Shown: positions 32,510-51,850 of the stretch, piece after piece | How positions within the stretch are numbered: position 1 is the first letter of the stretch | Layout of the letters: every line of letters begins with the position of its first letter | From: Cladopsammia gracilis | Lineage: Eukaryota; Cnidaria; Anthozoa; Scleractinia; Dendrophylliidae | Assembly: GCA_022457155.1 (NCBI GenBank) | Contig: JAJGOT010000051.1 | Coordinates: forward strand, 372,001-436,000 | Direction: 5' to 3' | DNA length: 64,000 nucleotides | The notes under the pieces: model-generated | What the model was told of the DNA's origin: nothing | Database searches by the model: none | The model's input: the letters and a program-made list of their open reading frames with translations, nothing else | Program-made: the position numbers and the translations under genes

Positions 32510-34022
32510 TTACATTATGGCTCCTTCTTGGGTTTCAATGTCAATATCTATGTTCTTAAAATCACAGAAGGCTTTTCTTCTAACTCTCGATCCTCTAAGG
32601 CAGATTAATGCAGATCTTAATAGAGCAAAGGATGTCCTTGCTCTTATCCAATAGATTGTTTTGGCATAGTCTTCTCCTTTCTTGATGGAGATCACCTGCG
32701 CTTGTCTGCTAAGGTATTGCAAGCACTCCTTTCCCATACCACTCGTTGATGTGAAAATAAGGGGTGTGAAAGTTCCTTGTTCAACGTCCAAAATCCTCCT
32801 CGAATATAGACGCTTCTTCTCATTCTCGTGATTGCGGTATATCTGTTGGAGCTCTAGGTCCCTATACGAGTCAGCATTAGGGTGAAAAACCCTCACGTCA
32901 AAGAATGCTGATCATTGGTTCTCCCAGAACCCGTGTGCGTGAATATCTAATCTCGCATTTGGAGCTCGATTAGAACCCCTTCCCAGTTGTTCTCCCGAAA
33001 TATCTTTAAGAACAGGCCCTATCTCAACATCACTACATACCATACCCAGAAGTTCAGCTTCTAAATCTCTCAGCTTATTGTGACATTGGACAATGAAACC
33101 ACCTCGCTTGCATATCATTGCGTGGTCTACTGTGAAAATGTTGCCACATACACAAGTGAACGGGATATCATCAACTGGCCAATCATAGCGCAGTTTAATT
33201 GCATCACGGAACTCCTTAGGGGACTCGTCTCAATTGGGGCTCCGCCCTGTTCGTGTCTCCTGTCACACCTTTCTTTCTTTTTATTCTTTTCTTGTATACC
33301 TATTACTTTATATTACTTGTTAATTTATATTATCTTGTCTATTTATTTTCTTCTATATTTGCATATTTATTATTTGTATATTTATTACTGTGATGTATCA
33401 CCTGTATATTTTTAATTGTGACGAATTTACAATAAACTAAACTAAACTTATTTAAGTTGAAACCCATTTCACGAAGGGGGAGTACTGTCAGCCAAACTGA
33501 TGACCCTTTTTCCACATCAAGTTCAAGTACTCGCTGAACTTTCTGTGGAGCTACCTCTCTGATATGCATTGCCCTGTCTTGGAGCGCTCTGCTCTCTTAC
33601 TCCTCGCTTCCTGTTGTAGTGGCTTGACAAGAGAATCATCCAGCATCTGATGTGACTGAGCCACAATCTGTCGGACCAGTGGGGTGGAAACTTAAACAGA
33701 GGAGCATTGCTCGAAATTTGCTTCAAGACATGGGTTTGTCATGCCTAGCCCCCTAGACTGACTGGCAGTGCTAGAATGTCCTTGTCTAGCGGACTGCACC
33801 TATGTTCTGTAATCGCAGGGATAAGCACCTTAGATATGGCATTCTCCAGCGGCTCTTATAAATCTTGAATATCTGGCAGGGTTCTCAAAAAATAAGTCCA
33901 ACGATGTTTCAGGCAAAAGGTGTAAGCAGCATAACACGCTTGTGGTTGAGAGAGAGCAAACTCTGCTAGCTTGGTAACCTCGCTGACCCAGTTGGTCACC
34001 TCACTGACATATTCTTCTACAA
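32510..34022 (-). pseudogene. LINE reverse-transcriptase protein, C-terminal part
   Basis: On the minus strand the reading runs [20 protein letters not shown], then [20 protein letters not shown] and [20 protein letters not shown]. Next come VQRVLELDVEKGSSVWLTVL and EMGFNLNK, then after an inserted segment [20 protein letters not shown] followed by [13 protein letters not shown] and [15 protein letters not shown]. It ends with [14 protein letters not shown], a [23 protein letters not shown] and [11 protein letters not shown] to [21 protein letters not shown] know this order as the end of a very abundant coral non-LTR retrotransposon protein; CxCG-x4-HAxxCxxGG looks zinc-binding. The internal TGA sits where the family has Arg (CGA), a CpG-decay change. 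At least two stops, a frameshift and the insertion make it dead. Confidence 0.8.
33225..33440 (+). mobile_element. Short retroelement 3' end inserted in the LINE remnant
   Basis: The minus-strand LINE frame breaks after GFNLNK (33440) and resumes at EFRDAIKL (33220). The 215 bp between them start GACTCGTCTCAATTGGGGCT and end in an AT-rich tail with AATAAACTAAACTAAACTTA, a short AAACT repeat as seen at the 3' ends of some LINEs. It is best read as a 5'-truncated retroelement inserted in the opposite orientation. Exact target duplications are unclear. Confidence 0.55.
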
Positions 34023-35989
34023 ATTATTTCTTTTAAGTTGTTTTGCTCTGTCTCTGCCAATCCTAATACCACAAGATCAAGGTTTACAACAACTTTAAAG
34101 GCATGTTTGTTTGTTGTTTTTTAATGAACTAATTATTGTATGTCTGTTTGGTAGGGAAAATTTGAAGATTCTCTTGACTGGTGTCAATCCTCAAAAGAAG
34201 AGTTTAAAGCAGAATGGCATTTTGATTGATGGGAAACACTAGTGTGGAATTTACTGGTGAGTTATGTTATTTACAGTTTTGAGTAAGTTTCCAAAAAATG
34301 AACATGTGCATAAAGATAATGGTCAAGGTTATGGTCTGATTGACACAATCTTCCCTTAGAAAATGATTACAACACACATGCAAGACTTGGTGTTGTCGTG
34401 ATTAACAAGCTTGTCTTAAGGTCATTGACCAGAGTGATCACTGACCAGATAAAACCTGTTCAGATTCCCTAGGGAGCAAGTGTAACATAGGCAGGTAAGA
34501 TATTTCACCTGACAAGTAACTTCTATCAGTTAAACATGTGAATTAATTTAACTTCATTTATTTTTGTCATAAATCTATATGTTAACATCATTTTTTGTGT
34601 GTGTATTTCTGTAGATCAACTGGCATCATCCTTGATGAAGAGCTTAGTATCATTCAGCTATGTGCACTACATACAGAGATGCACAATACTTAACATCTGT
34701 TGGCTTCCATTGGCCTTCTAGCCTATAAGGTAGATTCCCTCAAGAGGCTATTACTTGAGGTCTACATTCATTTTCTGACCACACTTCATGAACACAAGGT
34801 CTACTGCATGACTGATAAATGTAGCCTTAGAAAGTCATCCTAGAACTTGCACTTTTGCCCACACACTTTTTGCTCTCCTTTTTACTTATCAGGATATATT
34901 ACAAGACAAACAAGTCCGTCCACCAAGAGAAGGAGAACTGGCACACCCACATCATCCATGCCCACATCATGCACATTCCCAAGACCAATTGGCCTCATAC
35001 CCATAGGATCATTCAATGCCCCTCATTCAACATACACTATCATGTTACCACCATACCCAACACCATGTTTATCGTCACCTGCATGCCCTCCACTTCCAGG
35101 CGGCCACCGGTATCACCACCACCTTCACTACTTTCCTATTTCATCTATTAAATTATGTGTTTGCAATTCAAACATGTATGATTCAGTATGTAAACACAGT
35201 ATCGCTGTTGCAATCAAAGAAAATGTTGTTCAAAGCCATTTACAGGACATAAAGCAAAACAAGCAGGCATCAAGAGCTGTTCTGGTGCAACCTGTAAATG
35301 ATAACTGCACAGGAAAAAAGGGAAATAAAACAAGAAATCCATGGCGTGCCTCATGCACCTGTACACAGACAACAGCAGACTGAAACACCACTCAAGCTCC
35401 CGACGGCTTCACTCCTGCTGTTCACCACAATGACGAGCCATTCGTCATAACATTCTTGAAAGAAGCACCAATAGCACAATAGCGCCGACAATGTAGGACT
35501 GGTTTCATCTGAAGAACTAAAATCATACCTTTTGATGGATGGTTTTAGTGTTAACTGCCGTGAATCAGCTGATATGTTATATACAAAAAGCACTGCCATT
35601 TTGCTAGACATCAAATCAACCAATCAATAAATAAATAAAGGACTTAATTAATCAATCAATTAAATTAATCGTCCGGCAGAAAAAAATGAAATGTAATTGA
35701 AACTGTTAGTGCCTGATCGACACCTTTAAAAGTTACTATGGGAAGGCCCTGTGGCAAAATAAAGGCGACCTGCCAAATATGCAGAAAACTGTGAAAGCAT
35801 CTGGAATCTGAAGAGTACACCCAGGTCTGGTTTCACCACCATTGATCAGCAAAGACTATATGCTTCAAGACAAAAGTCTCTTGATGCAACAAAAGTTTGC
35901 TGCCAGGTTCGCCATAACCAGTGAAAGAGCCAAAATGAACAATGAAGAGCAAGAGGGGCCAACATACAGGGTGTTATTTTTGATGGGAA
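34023..35989. other. no gene identified; one long uncertain frame
   Basis: A 178-codon frame is open at 34847-35383, Pro/Ser/His-rich at the start and ending CTGKKGNKTRNPWRASCTC. It overlaps another open frame and has no domain I recognise, so I do not call it a gene. The stretch at 34655-34755 is a diverged copy of 36510-36605 (shared word CTTCCATTGGCCTTCTA and TATAAGGTAGATTC). Confidence 0.4.
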
Positions 35990-36310
35990 ATGGATATGAA
36001 GCAAGATTAATTGCAGAGTGGATTATATCTTCGCAATTTGGGGCCACAAGTAAAGCAGCTGAAAAAAGATTGAGGCAGATTTACTTTATTGTGAACAATG
36101 CAGATCAGAAGCGGCATTCATGGTTCTACTGACATTGATTACAACAAAATGCTGTATTTAAATGGCTGCCAAAAACGAAGTAAAATGGAGGATGAACTGA
36201 CTGGATCGCCCTGTACTAAATGTGTTTGTGTTTCACTTTTTTTTAATATTCTAAATGTATTTCAGACAATTACTTATAGAAAACCTAAGAGAACTTCATC
36301 ATAAAGTTTT
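35990..36310. repeat. Copy of the segment at 29283-29602
   Basis: This copy has a longer open frame (35842-36132) ending NGYEARLIAEWIISSQFGAT and RQIYFIVNNADQKRHSWFY before the stop. The 3' region after the stop is also shared with the other copy, up to AACCTAAGAGAACTTCA. This is probably the last exon and 3' UTR of a multi-copy gene or element. Confidence 0.65.
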
Positions 36311-36869
36311 GAAGCTATTTTACTAAACTGAAAGTAAATAATGACATTCCCGCTTTGAAGTGCTGGATTGACATACAGACCACAGATAGTAATGCCATGC
36401 TCCTGTGCTACGTCACAAAATGTCATGACAATCTGATGACCAATGCACTCATCAGTAACCACGCAACTCCATTCCAAGCCGCCGACAGGCATTTACGTAT
36501 GATCACTCCTTAATGTGCACTATATAGAGATGCACAATACTGAACATTTGTTGTCTTCCATTGGCCTTCTAACCTATAAGGTAGATTCGCTACAAGAGGC
36601 TAACAGTGCTCTGAAGCATTATGGCCCAGTCATATCATGGTGACCCCATCACCAGTAAGACATCAGATCAACAGTCTCCCATTTCAAAGTCAATGTCAAG
36701 TAAGTCTTTAAGCTTTTGGTTTTTATGCATTTGGTTTTCAAGAAACATGCGCTAGGTAATTATTCTATTTCTTTAACCATTTAAGGTGTATGTTTATACT
36801 GTATTTTTATTTCTTTCAGGGCCAACTGAACTTGAAATTTTCCAAAACCTTCATTCACGTCAGTTGAAA

Positions 36870-37440
36870 GGAGGTATGTGTATGGAGAGAAAGAGGTTAT
36901 CATGAGTGGAAAGGTGGTTTGGTGGAAAGAGGAAGAATTTGGAAGGCAATGCAGAATTTGTTGGGAGAAATTTTTTTGTTTCCGCATATTGGTGAAATGG
37001 AGCATGGGTTTAGGGACTTCCATCAATTCACCGTTAATTGTGGAGAACCTATGGGTGGGGTTCTGGTTACAAAACTCGAGGGCTGTCGATTCTGCCAAAA
37101 ACCGTTGTGTGTGAATGGTAACAGCCATGTGGTTGCCATATATCACAAACAGCAGGGAACCTATCTTGGTTTACGTGTAGAACCTGTAAAGTGTACGAAC
37201 ATTACAGCTATTGGACCAAAAATGGAATGAGAATTTCACAAACATTGTTTGAAGCAAGACTTTTTGTTATGGTCAGAAGACACCACCTTCGACGATTCCT
37301 TGTTGAGACATTATGGTAGTTTGTTAGTTGTTGGTATGGTACCGTTTTCGACATTCATGATGGTTTTCAAATTGTCTCAACAATCAGCACACTACCGATA
37401 CATTTACATCTTCCAGGAGGTCCCCAAATTCAATAACATT
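36870..37440 (+). pseudogene. Cys-cluster region, possibly KDZ-transposase associated
   Basis: Three frames join in order. The first is GEMEHGFRDFHQFTVNCGEP, then KLEGCRFCQKPLCVNGNSHV and VAIYHKQQGTYLGL. The second is CRTCKVYEHYSYWTKNGMRI. The third is KQDFLLWSEDTTFDDSLL and HYGSLLVVGMVPFSTF. CxxC, then CxxCxxxxHxxYW-x2-NGxR, is like the CxC-type cysteine clusters that accompany KDZ-superfamily transposases; that link is from memory of the pattern and is tentative. The pair CxxC/CxxC probably bound zinc. Frameshifts and a stop near 37228 show decay. Confidence 0.45.
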
Positions 37441-37622
37441 TGAATAAAAATCCATTGACAATAATGATACAAAGGGGCAACCACTCAGTGTGCTTAAGTT
37501 ACCCAAGCATTATTTTGATAATTTGTCTCAACATTCAATCAGCACACTACCAATACATTTACATCCTTGACGGGAGATCCCCAAATTCAACAACCATTTC
37601 AATGAAAATCCATTGACAATAA
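37370..37622. repeat. Diverged tandem duplication of about 120 bp
   Basis: Shared words in order are TTGTCTCAACA, ATCAGCACACTACC, ATACATTTACATC, CCCCAAATTCAA and AAAATCCATTGACAATAA. The first copy starts near 37371, the second near 37519. Confidence 0.75.
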
Positions 37623-37642
37623 CAATACAATACAACTGCCCT

Positions 37643-37768
37643 GGAAGTGTACCACTCCCTCTATCTGAAGTACCTCCTGAAACTAACCCATTTTAGCTAC
37701 AATGTCATGAAAGTTGGGAGTATGCTAGCAGCCCTTGATCACAACTTCAATGTTGACAGACCCCAGGT
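37643..37768 (+). pseudogene. Exon remnant of a transposase-like multi-copy gene
   Basis: One frame reads LEVYHSLYLKYLLKLTHFSY and then NVMKVGSMLAALDHNFNVDR followed by PQ and a GTGAG donor at 37769. H-SL-x2-KY-x-LK/PKR-x2-FSY-x2-M-x6-LAxLDHN is a pattern seen in many transposase-like coral and fish proteins. It fits downstream of the Cys-cluster region at 36870-37440. Function is not established. Confidence 0.5.
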
Positions 37769-37819
37769 GAGTTGCTTAAAGTGTGTGGTTGCAGGAAATA
37801 TCTACATCCACTCCAAGGA

Positions 37820-38013
37820 AGGTAATCAGAATTACCAGGGGGGGGGGGCTCAAAAGCCAAAATTTGTTAATTTTTTGGTATATTTGTCCAATTGTGTCAT
37901 TAGACCTTGATCCAAACTGAAGAGTCTTAAGAACAGATTCAAGATCTCTTGGAGCAAAGTTTCAATCAAAATTACCCGGGGGGGGGGGGGGGGGGGGGCT
38001 CAAAAGCCAAAAT
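37820..38013. repeat. Poly-G containing duplication
   Basis: A run of G (about 10 at 37840, about 22 at 37979-38000) is followed in both places by CTCAAAAGCCAAAATTTGTT, and preceded by AATYARAATTACC. The two copies are about 150 bp apart. Confidence 0.8.
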
Positions 38014-38173
38014 TTGTTAAGTAAAGTATGAAGTTAAATTGAACATTTTCAGAAGGGGGGCTTGTTTTATTTACAAACCCCCGTATATTATTCTATTTTT
38101 CCCTTTTATTCTATTTTAATTTTCGAGGACTCTTTTGTAAATCACTTATTAGTGAAATTGATATCCTCAATAA

Positions 38174-38175
38174 AG

Positions 38176-38243
<68 letters not shown>
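38174..38243. repeat. (ATT)n microsatellite, about 70 bp
   Basis: An uninterrupted run of ATT/TTA units is preceded by CAATAAAGATT. Its position after a CAATAAAG word suggests the 3' tail of a retroelement. Confidence 0.9.
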
Positions 38244-38244
<1 letters not shown>

Positions 38245-40194
38245 ACAGCATGATACTCTGGACAGTGTATACCAAACCCTTCCTTGCACACACCAACTTA
38301 ATACAGACAACTCACAGTTGCAGGCAGTTTCCTCCTGGTATTCTTTTCTTGCAGCAAGCTACAACTGTGCGATAAAAACTGTGAGAACTGTTTTGACACA
38401 GGTATTTCTACAATTTTGGGCTAAATTTTACAATTTTTTAACACACATGTTAACGTTCACATATTTTATATGATCAGTGCAATTGTTTTGTTCAATTTAA
38501 TTTTTGATGTTGCAGCTCTACAAGAGAAACAATACTCAATCTTCTTTACTTCAAATTGAGAAAATCTTGATTTCAAGGCTTAAAACTTAGGGTCAGCTTA
38601 CAGCCAATTGTTTTGGTTTTATTTTTTGTGATCATCAAGGCAATTTTTCAAGTTAAAAATTCAGGGTATCAGCCTGTAGCCAAGATCAGCTTATAGCCAA
38701 ATAAATACAGTGATCCAAAATGGTGACGTACAGTAAATTTAAAGTGAAAGAAACTACAAAGAAAACATCACAAGCGGACAGTCTGGCTGTCAAAAAATGT
38801 GTTGCGTTACCAACACTGATTCGTCACGTATGCAAATTTTACCTAAAATTAATTCGTAAAGTAATAAAAGCTTTGGTTAGTCGCTCAAACAAAATAAATC
38901 TGATGTTACAATCATCCTTAATAAAGTGCTCGGTTAAGGTAACCATTAAGCGTGCAATTTACTTGAAGAGTTTTGATTGTAAGACCGTAAAAGACTCGGG
39001 TTTTGATTTTAACTTTGCTGTTGGCAACTGAACAGTGAGCCAAAAATCATTTTGGTTTTGCATGCTTGTTGTCAGAAAACTCTGGTCTTCAAACTTTTTG
39101 ACCACCTTCATTTGGGTGTTTGACACACAACCTTTTGTTTTGTATAACCATTTGTCTTCTTTATAGTAAAATTAGAATAACTTTCTTCATGGGCATGTTA
39201 AACTTGCCGTTCTTGTCGATATTGACATCTTGTAGATCGCCTTTGCCTGTCAGTCACATTTCTTCGGAACTGTCTTTATTCGGGACTGTGGGAGCAGTCT
39301 ATTGACTACACTTCAGAATTGCAGGACTGCGGTAGCAGTCATTTCACTAGACTTAGTTTAATTACTCATTACCCAACTTCGGGATTGCAGGACAGCAAGA
39401 GCAGTTGTTCGTCTAAGCAACTCCCTAGTATTGCATGATGTATCACTACTGCGCATGTCTTGCATCATTTGCACGTGCACGCCAAGGTGACCCCTTATTT
39501 TTTGAATCACCAATCAATGGAATCACCTAATTACTTATTACTCAAATTTCGCAGTGTGGGACTGCGGGAGCAATAGCTTTGTAATGCCGGGTATTCTGAA
39601 ATTGCTTCCTTGCTCTGCACCCTGAGGCAAGGACGCTGATAAGTGGAAAACTGAATAGCAATTTACCTTTTTCCTGAATATACTTGACTTGTATGTAAGG
39701 AAGGCTTTTGCTCTTCACTATCGCTGTGGTCTCTGTTTCCAGCCACCAAATGTAGTCCGAAGAACTGCACTGGGAATCAAAGAAAAAGTAATAAAGGTCA
39801 GTAACTAGTTAAATATTTGAGTAAAAAAAGTTTGGAATTGCTGAAAAACTTTACAGTAATAACTTACTTTTTTTGGCACTCATTTCCCACTGCATCAAAG
39901 TCAACTGCATAGATTATCACACCTCATGGCGGCCACTCGGTTTTTTGCATTATTTGCAGTTTCTTCAAGAGGAGAAAGAAAAAATTCAGAAATGTCAACA
40001 ACGGAAAAAGAAACACAATAGAACCAGCAAGAGAACAGTTTAGATTTACATGTAATGTTTCAAAATTATCAAAATATCTGGCTTCATACGGGCATGTCAC
40101 CTGGAACTTCATTCATTTTCCAGGTAAACCACCTCTCTGCAAAACCAATTTTTAATAACAGAAATAGGACAATTTCGGCGATAAACGTCCGTAT
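38244..40194. other. no gene identified; diverged GGACTGYGG repeats
   Basis: A 103-codon, Lys/Val-rich frame (38720-39031) has no recognised domain. At 39275-39570 a motif like TTCGGGATTGCAGGACTGCG, then GTAGCAGT, recurs about four times at irregular spacing (about 39277, 39311, 39379 and 39546). Nothing else was supported. Confidence 0.45.
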
Positions 40195-40203
40195 AAAGAG
40201 AAC

Positions 40204-41464
40204 TAGCCTGCGTGGCAGGCGTTCGAAGGGGAAGGGAAAGGGGAGAATTCAGGCGCGCGAGAACGCGAAGGGCGCGCGAGGAAGGGGGGAAGGGAACGCC
40301 TGCAATGACGCCATTGTTTTCTCAAACCCGCCTACTAACTGTGAAATGTCTGGCTGTCAAATAATGCTAATTGTGAAATGTCTGGCTGTCAAATAACATC
40401 CGATCGAAAACGCTCGCGGATGCCAAATCAAACGCTGTTACTAAACAACGGAGGTTTATCCTAGCTCCACTCTACAGAACTAACAAAGGAGCTAAAAATT
40501 ATTGCAAGAATTCATGATTTCAATGTAGTGGAATTGTATACTACAGCTTTTCGAGACTCGGATCGACTCCCATATATTGTGATGCCGGAAACACTTTTTC
40601 ACAGGCCCTGCACACCGCAGACTTTAGATGTTAAATCACGGCCCGAGAAAATTTAACGATCCTGGCACTTTAAAAGCGATAACAAACTTTAGCCGATAAG
40701 TATTCATCATGCAACAAAAGTTAGCCAAAGAAACCGCAATGTATGCACCGAACAACGACATACAGAAATAAAATAAATCTAACGGCTCTGGACAGCATGA
40801 AATCCTCCTATCAATTTGACAGACTGATAAATCCGCCGAGACAAAAGGTCAAAATCATCGAAGAGAACAAGTTCTTTTAACTGTGATCTATTATAAAAGG
40901 CACAATTCTCTCTGAAGTCTTACTGGGAAAGCTTTTTAAAATACTTTTTTGCGACGAGTGGTAATCGTGTTTAGCCTGTCTATTTTTATACTACTATCTA
41001 TGTTAAGTATGGAAGATAAGACTTTTACCGAAACCAGTCGGTAAAACCGCCACCAAGTCTTTTCCTGCGTTCAGTTGTTTCACTGCTGTCTTCTGTTCTT
41101 CTTTCAAGTTGAACTCCAGGCCTTTAGTTTCCAATTCTAACAATTATTCCCGTAAAACAAACTCGAAATCTCTTCCCACTTCTTCCGGCGTATTTGAGAA
41201 TGTATGCCAAAAGATCGATCAAGTTACTCAAATAGCGTAATGTTGATTTCAACCAATCGGAACAAGGTATTAAGGAGGTGATTGACACATATCTAATTCT
41301 AACCAATCGCATTTTTTCCGCTCAGGATCTGAGCGGAAAAAACGGGTCAGACAATGGCGTCATTGCAGGCGTTCCCTTCCCCCCTTCCTCGCGCGCCCTT
41401 CGCGTTCTCGCGCGCCTGAATTCTCCCCTTTCCCTTCCCCTTCGAACGCCTGCCACGCAGGCTA
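40204..41464. mobile_element. Long-TIR element with perfect 9-bp target duplication
   Basis: Terminal inverted repeats of about 115 bp are identical as far as I can read them: they start TAGCCTGCGTGGCAGGCGTT and pass through GGGGAGAATTCAGGCGCGCG to AACGCCTGCAATGACGCCAT. Both flanks are AAAGAGAAC (40195-40203 and 41465-41473), a perfect 9-bp duplication. Long TIRs with a 9-bp duplication are the signature of Mutator-like (MULE) elements. The 1-kb interior has no transposase, only a short duplicated word (GTGAAATGTCTGGCTGTCAA). The perfect repeats imply a recent insertion, moved by an enzyme elsewhere in the genome. Confidence 0.85.
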
Positions 41465-41473
41465 AAAGAGAAC

Positions 41474-42311
41474 GAAACTATTGAGAGCTGAATTTGCACA
41501 ATCCGAGATGGATAAAAGTCCACTGGCAACGTGACTTATTGAAATGTAGACTCATTGAAATGTCACACCTTGAGCTGACAGGGTCAAATTACTCGGATCT
41601 TCGTTTGCACTTAAGGTTCGCGAAAATGCAACTACGCAAATTCAACTGAGCTAACTAAAACCTCGACAAAAAAAATAATTGAAAGCCACAAAGTTTAAAC
41701 GGTGTTTGAATGTGCTTTAAAGTTCATTTCATATCGAAATTGACACCCTTCTGAGCTGCGTCTCCATACCCGAAGGCACCACCCGAGGGACGTGCAATTA
41801 GAAGTATCTAGCCAGCGAGACAAAATTTGCAACATAAGATTCTACTCACCAGCGCTTGAAAACTGTCTTTCTACACCCGCTACGTATTGAATGCTTCAAG
41901 TCCTTCGTTCAAAATAAATATAGAAGCTTGCAATGAAATCTTCGAAGCGTTTCATCGACTCGCGGTCAGCGAAAATATGGACAACGTGACACTGGAAACG
42001 AGGCTATATTCTGAAAACAACAATGCAATGCGACATTGGACACTGCTCAAACCCCCTTGGGGACCTCTCTAGGGAGAGGTAAATTTGCGCAAGATATCTT
42101 TCCAATGTAATTATACCCACAACTCGTACTTTTACTATTCATATTCACAAGATTATAAATAAAAAATAATCGTGCTGAAAAGGGGGCTTTTCTAACCGTG
42201 CAGAATAGTTTAATAATGCGTCCAAATTTTTTAACAATTTTCACTACCCTACCCCGCTTTAGTACTATTTTGATTTCTTTTGTGACAGTGTTTTCCCGCG
42301 CAAGTTTGAAG
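41474..42311. other. upstream region of HDAC8; no repeat or gene recognised
   Basis: Only short frames are present. Just before the HDAC8 start the sequence TTTGAAGATGGCGTTG, and 19 bp later AAAATGGCGG, resemble YY1-type (AARATGGCGGC) motifs that in animals often sit at the transcription start or first codons of housekeeping genes. No TATA box is evident near the start. Confidence 0.5.

Positions 42312-51850
<9,539 letters not shown>

Noticed and set aside
34847..35383. 178-residue protein
   Set aside because: Open but low-complexity, overlaps another open frame, no domain and no splice context that I could support. Kept only as an uncertain stretch.
37769..38013. Continuation of the transposase-like exon through the poly-G tracts
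   Set aside because: A GTGAG donor ends the exon at 37769 and the following frame is a repeat duplicated at 37979.
38720..39031. 103-residue Lys/Val-rich protein
   Set aside because: No recognisable motif, no splice signals that fit, and a length possible by chance in this window.
40055..40396. 113-residue Arg/Gly/Lys-rich protein
   Set aside because: It lies across the GC-rich terminal repeat of the 40204-41464 element; its mirror appears at the other end (41347-41529), so it is a product of the repeat.
42198..42311. N-terminal extension of HDAC8 from an upstream in-frame ATG
   Set aside because: The extension (Phe/Thr-rich) is unlike any HDAC8 N-terminus, and total length and residue offset fit the family with the start at 42312.
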